This document shows positions 3,877 through 5,714 of a DNA stretch of 5,714 nt, in pieces. The stretch covers positions 1-5,714 of the forward strand of contig JBDTMC010000494.1 in assembly GCA_039934475.1 (NCBI GenBank). Direction: 5' to 3'. The notes beneath the pieces were generated by a model. That model was not told the DNA's origin. It saw only the letters and a list, made by a program, of their open reading frames with translations, and made no database searches. The stretch comes from JBDTMC01 sp039934475. GTDB lineage: Bacteria > Acidobacteriota > Terriglobia > Bryobacterales > Bryobacteraceae. Position numbers and translations under genes: made by a program. Numbering within the stretch: the first letter of the stretch is position 1; every line of letters starts with the position of its first letter.

Positions 3877-5714
3877 CTATTTGCGGATAGCGAGGACGCT
3901 TCCGGATCCGTCGAGGACTACCTTGGACGGGAGTGATGCCAGTTTCACGGAGAATGTGGCGTCCTCCCCTGTGGCTATCCACTTCACGATTTTGCCTTTT
4001 GCGGTGGTGATCTCAACCGGCACCAAAGTGCTGAATTGATGGCCCACCTCTGTCTGCTGAATTGTTCCGGACAGGACAACGTTGGGGGCTTTGCCCTTCG
4101 TTGTGTGGGACATTTTGAGGGTCGGGATGCCCACATCGTAGATCCAGTTGTCGAAGAACAGTTCCAACGTCGGGTCGGGTGAACCTTTTGGTAGGAATTC
4201 GGCGGCCAAGGTTTGCAGTTGGGGGACCGAGATGGCGCGATAGCGATAGCGCTGGATGAGCGCTACGAGCATATCCTGAAACGCGGCGTCACCCATGCGG
4301 CGGCGCAGCATGTGAAAGATCCAGCTTCCCTTTTGATAGGTGATGGTCTGATAGGCGGTCGGCGCTTGAGAAGATTCCAGGCGCAAACCCCACGTAATCG
4401 GCCCCATTGATTCGATGGTCTTGCCGTCTTCCTTCTTCTTGGCAAGCAGCGCATGCTTGTAGTCCTCGAGAACGTCCTCCATCACTCGGGTACCCTTCTT
4501 CTTTTCCAGGTACATGAGCGCGGAGTAGTTGGCGAGACCTTCCATGATCCAACCATCCTGATAGCCGTCGGTGGTGACGAGGTTTCCCCACCACTGGTGG
4601 GCGACTTCGTGGGCGTGAAGCAACTCGGAGAAGAACAACTGGAGCGATGGACTGGCCGAATCGGGCCGGTCCTGCGGCTTGAGATACGAAAGGGTGGAGA
4701 GGTAGATTAATCCCGGAAAGCCTTGGCCAAAGCGGCCTGGAATGGGAGACACCGTGAGGCGGGTGACGGGAGACGGGCCGAAGCGGGAACGGTAGAACTC
4801 ATAGGCGTTACCAATTTCAATGGCGAGCGCCTGGGTTTGCTGCGTCGGGTCGGGATTTTGGCCGGGGGGCAGCGGCAAAATGGCGCTGGGGTGACGCTGC
4901 CACGGTTGCAATGGTGGAAGTACCAGCAGATCACCGTGCCGCGCCAGCGCTGTCTCCACCCGGCGATTGGCGTAAACCTCGACAGTGGCGGCGCCCTCGT
5001 GAGCGGTGTACTTTTGATAGTCGCCGAGGTTAAACCCGGCCAAACGGACGACGCCGGAGGTCTTGCGATGGACGATGTGGAAATCGCCTTCGGTCCGTTC
5101 GTCCAGAACATCGCCGGTACTCACCAAGGTGAGGGCTTTCGGGTAGCGGTAGGTGAGGTCGTAATCGGCGAATTGTAGATCGCGGTTCGGGTACCAGTTG
5201 CCGCGCGACCCGACAAAGTAGACGCCATTCCCCGAATCCACCACCACGTCGCCTTCGTGCCGGATCTCCACTTCGTAGCGGCGGCCTTTTTCCAGAGGGG
5301 TGTCTGGCGCGACGAGGAACATCTCATTGGATCCGCCACGGAGCAGGTCGGCGCGCAGGGATTCGCGACCAAAGACCTCCGCAGGCTTGCCATCCACCTT
5401 GGCTTCGAGGACGCGCATCTGGGGTGAAATGTCGAAGCCGATGGAAGCGAGCGGCATTTCGGGAGTGACCGCCACCTTGGTGACAACGCTGACGCGAAGA
5501 TCCAGAGCAATCGACGCGGAGATGCGGTAATTGGAGAGCTTGAATTCGGGTTGTGGCCGAGGCCGGCGCCCGGTACGCCAGCTGCGCCCTTCGAAGTGAC
5601 ACCAAACGTCGTAGAAGAGACGGTCGTTACGCGGGGTGAGGCGGCCGACGGTGATCTGCTGAGGGGCGCGTGGATCGAACATCAGATCGAGCGTGCCGGC
5701 CGTTTTAGTTTCCC
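3877..5714 (-). CDS. M1-family zinc metallopeptidase, divergent (partial, N-terminus beyond window)
   Basis: The minus-strand frame is open from the TAG at 3877-3879 to the window edge, so at least 612 residues are present. The Met at 5682 is probably internal: the frame continues upstream as ETKTAGTLDL with no start or ribosome binding site visible. Numbering from that Met, residues about 50-225 are the N-terminal beta domain, with GNWYPNRDLQFADYDLTYRY (161-180). The thermolysin-like catalytic domain follows (about 245-510), with HEVAHQWWGN (358-367; zinc ligands H358 and H362, base E359), the third ligand E381 in MEGLANY (18 residues after HExxH), and a candidate catalytic Tyr, Y449, in TITYQKGS. 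A small beta-sandwich ends the protein (about 522-601). The GxMEN motif that anchors the substrate N-terminus in aminopeptidases is replaced by FGQGFPGLIYL (318-328), so aminopeptidase activity should not be assumed. A Pro/Gln-rich stretch (256-283) lies before the catalytic core. M1 proteins of this kind are often secreted, but the signal region is not visible. Downstream it converges on rseP. Confidence 0.9.
   Translation of the reverse strand, partial: ETKTAGTLDLMFDPRAPQQITVGRLTPRNDRLFYDVWCHFEGRSWRTGRRPRPQPEFKLSNYRISASIALDLRVSVVTKVAVTPEMPLASIGFDISPQMRVLEAKVDGKPAEVFGRESLRADLLRGGSNEMFLVAPDTPLEKGRRYEVEIRHEGDVVVDSGNGVYFVGSRGNWYPNRDLQFADYDLTYRYPKALTLVSTGDVLDERTEGDFHIVHRKTSGVVRLAGFNLGDYQKYTAHEGAATVEVYANRRVETALARHGDLLVLPPLQPWQRHPSAILPLPPGQNPDPTQQTQALAIEIGNAYEFYRSRFGPSPVTRLTVSPIPGRFGQGFPGLIYLSTLSYLKPQDRPDSASPSLQLFFSELLHAHEVAHQWWGNLVTTDGYQDGWIMEGLANYSALMYLEKKKGTRVMEDVLEDYKHALLAKKKEDGKTIESMGPITWGLRLESSQAPTAYQTITYQKGSWIFHMLRRRMGDAAFQDMLVALIQRYRYRAISVPQLQTLAAEFLPKGSPDPTLELFFDNWIYDVGIPTLKMSHTTKGKAPNVVLSGTIQQTEVGHQFSTLVPVEITTAKGKIVKWIATGEDATFSVKLASLPSKVVLDGSGSVLAIRK

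Noticed and set aside
3888..3910. AGCG/CGCT and CGGATCCG inverted repeats near the end of the M1 gene as a terminator
   Set aside because: They lie inside the coding region, are very short and have no U-run on either strand.
4723..5178. Plus-strand open frame of 151 codons opposite the M1 peptidase
   Set aside because: The opposite strand carries clear M1 motifs throughout; the plus frame has no domain signature or ribosome binding site.
5680..5682. Met codon as the true start of the M1 peptidase
   Set aside because: The frame stays open to the window edge with plausible protein sequence, there is no ribosome binding site, and no signal peptide follows the Met.

Overview
This window has the look of a chromosomal core region from a moderately GC-rich Gram-negative bacterium, most plausibly an acidobacterium of the Solibacter/Bryobacter type. 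That placement is an inference from gene style: a directly linked dxr-rseP pair, a divergent M1 metallopeptidase, and G/C-rich third codon positions. No rRNA or other phylogenetic marker is present. I see no mobile element, CRISPR array, tRNA or rRNA.

Layout on the plus strand. Bases 2-112 are the last 36 codons of an unidentified gene. It is followed by a complete beta-hydroxyacid dehydrogenase of the 3-hydroxyisobutyrate dehydrogenase superfamily (146-1057). A 280-base non-coding stretch (1058-1337) is the most interesting part. It holds a good sigma70-type promoter (TTGCAA, 17 bases, TAGAAT). Right at its predicted start point lies a compact, highly structured segment (about 1106-1202) with a perfect 10-bp stem, a perfect 8-bp stem interleaved with it as a pseudoknot, a GCAA-capped hairpin that competes with the long stem, and a GUAA-capped hairpin. 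I read this as a candidate small RNA or a cis-acting leader of dxr, and could not match it by eye to a known family. A further hairpin and an extended -10 element lie just before dxr.

Next come dxr (1338-2546), the committed enzyme of the MEP isoprenoid pathway, and rseP (2555-3865), the site-2 intramembrane protease. They are separated by 8 bases with a strong ribosome binding site and are very likely co-transcribed. uppS and cdsA, often found beside this pair in other bacteria, are not in the interval upstream.

On the minus strand, converging on rseP with only 11 bases between the stops, is a large M1-family zinc metallopeptidase (3877-5714). Its N-terminus lies beyond the window. It keeps the zinc site (HExxH-x18-E) and the likely catalytic Tyr but lacks the GxMEN exopeptidase motif. 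The MEP enzyme and the envelope protease fit the usual linkage of isoprenoid/undecaprenyl supply with envelope biogenesis and stress response. Nothing in the sequence ties the dehydrogenase or the M1 peptidase to that pair functionally.
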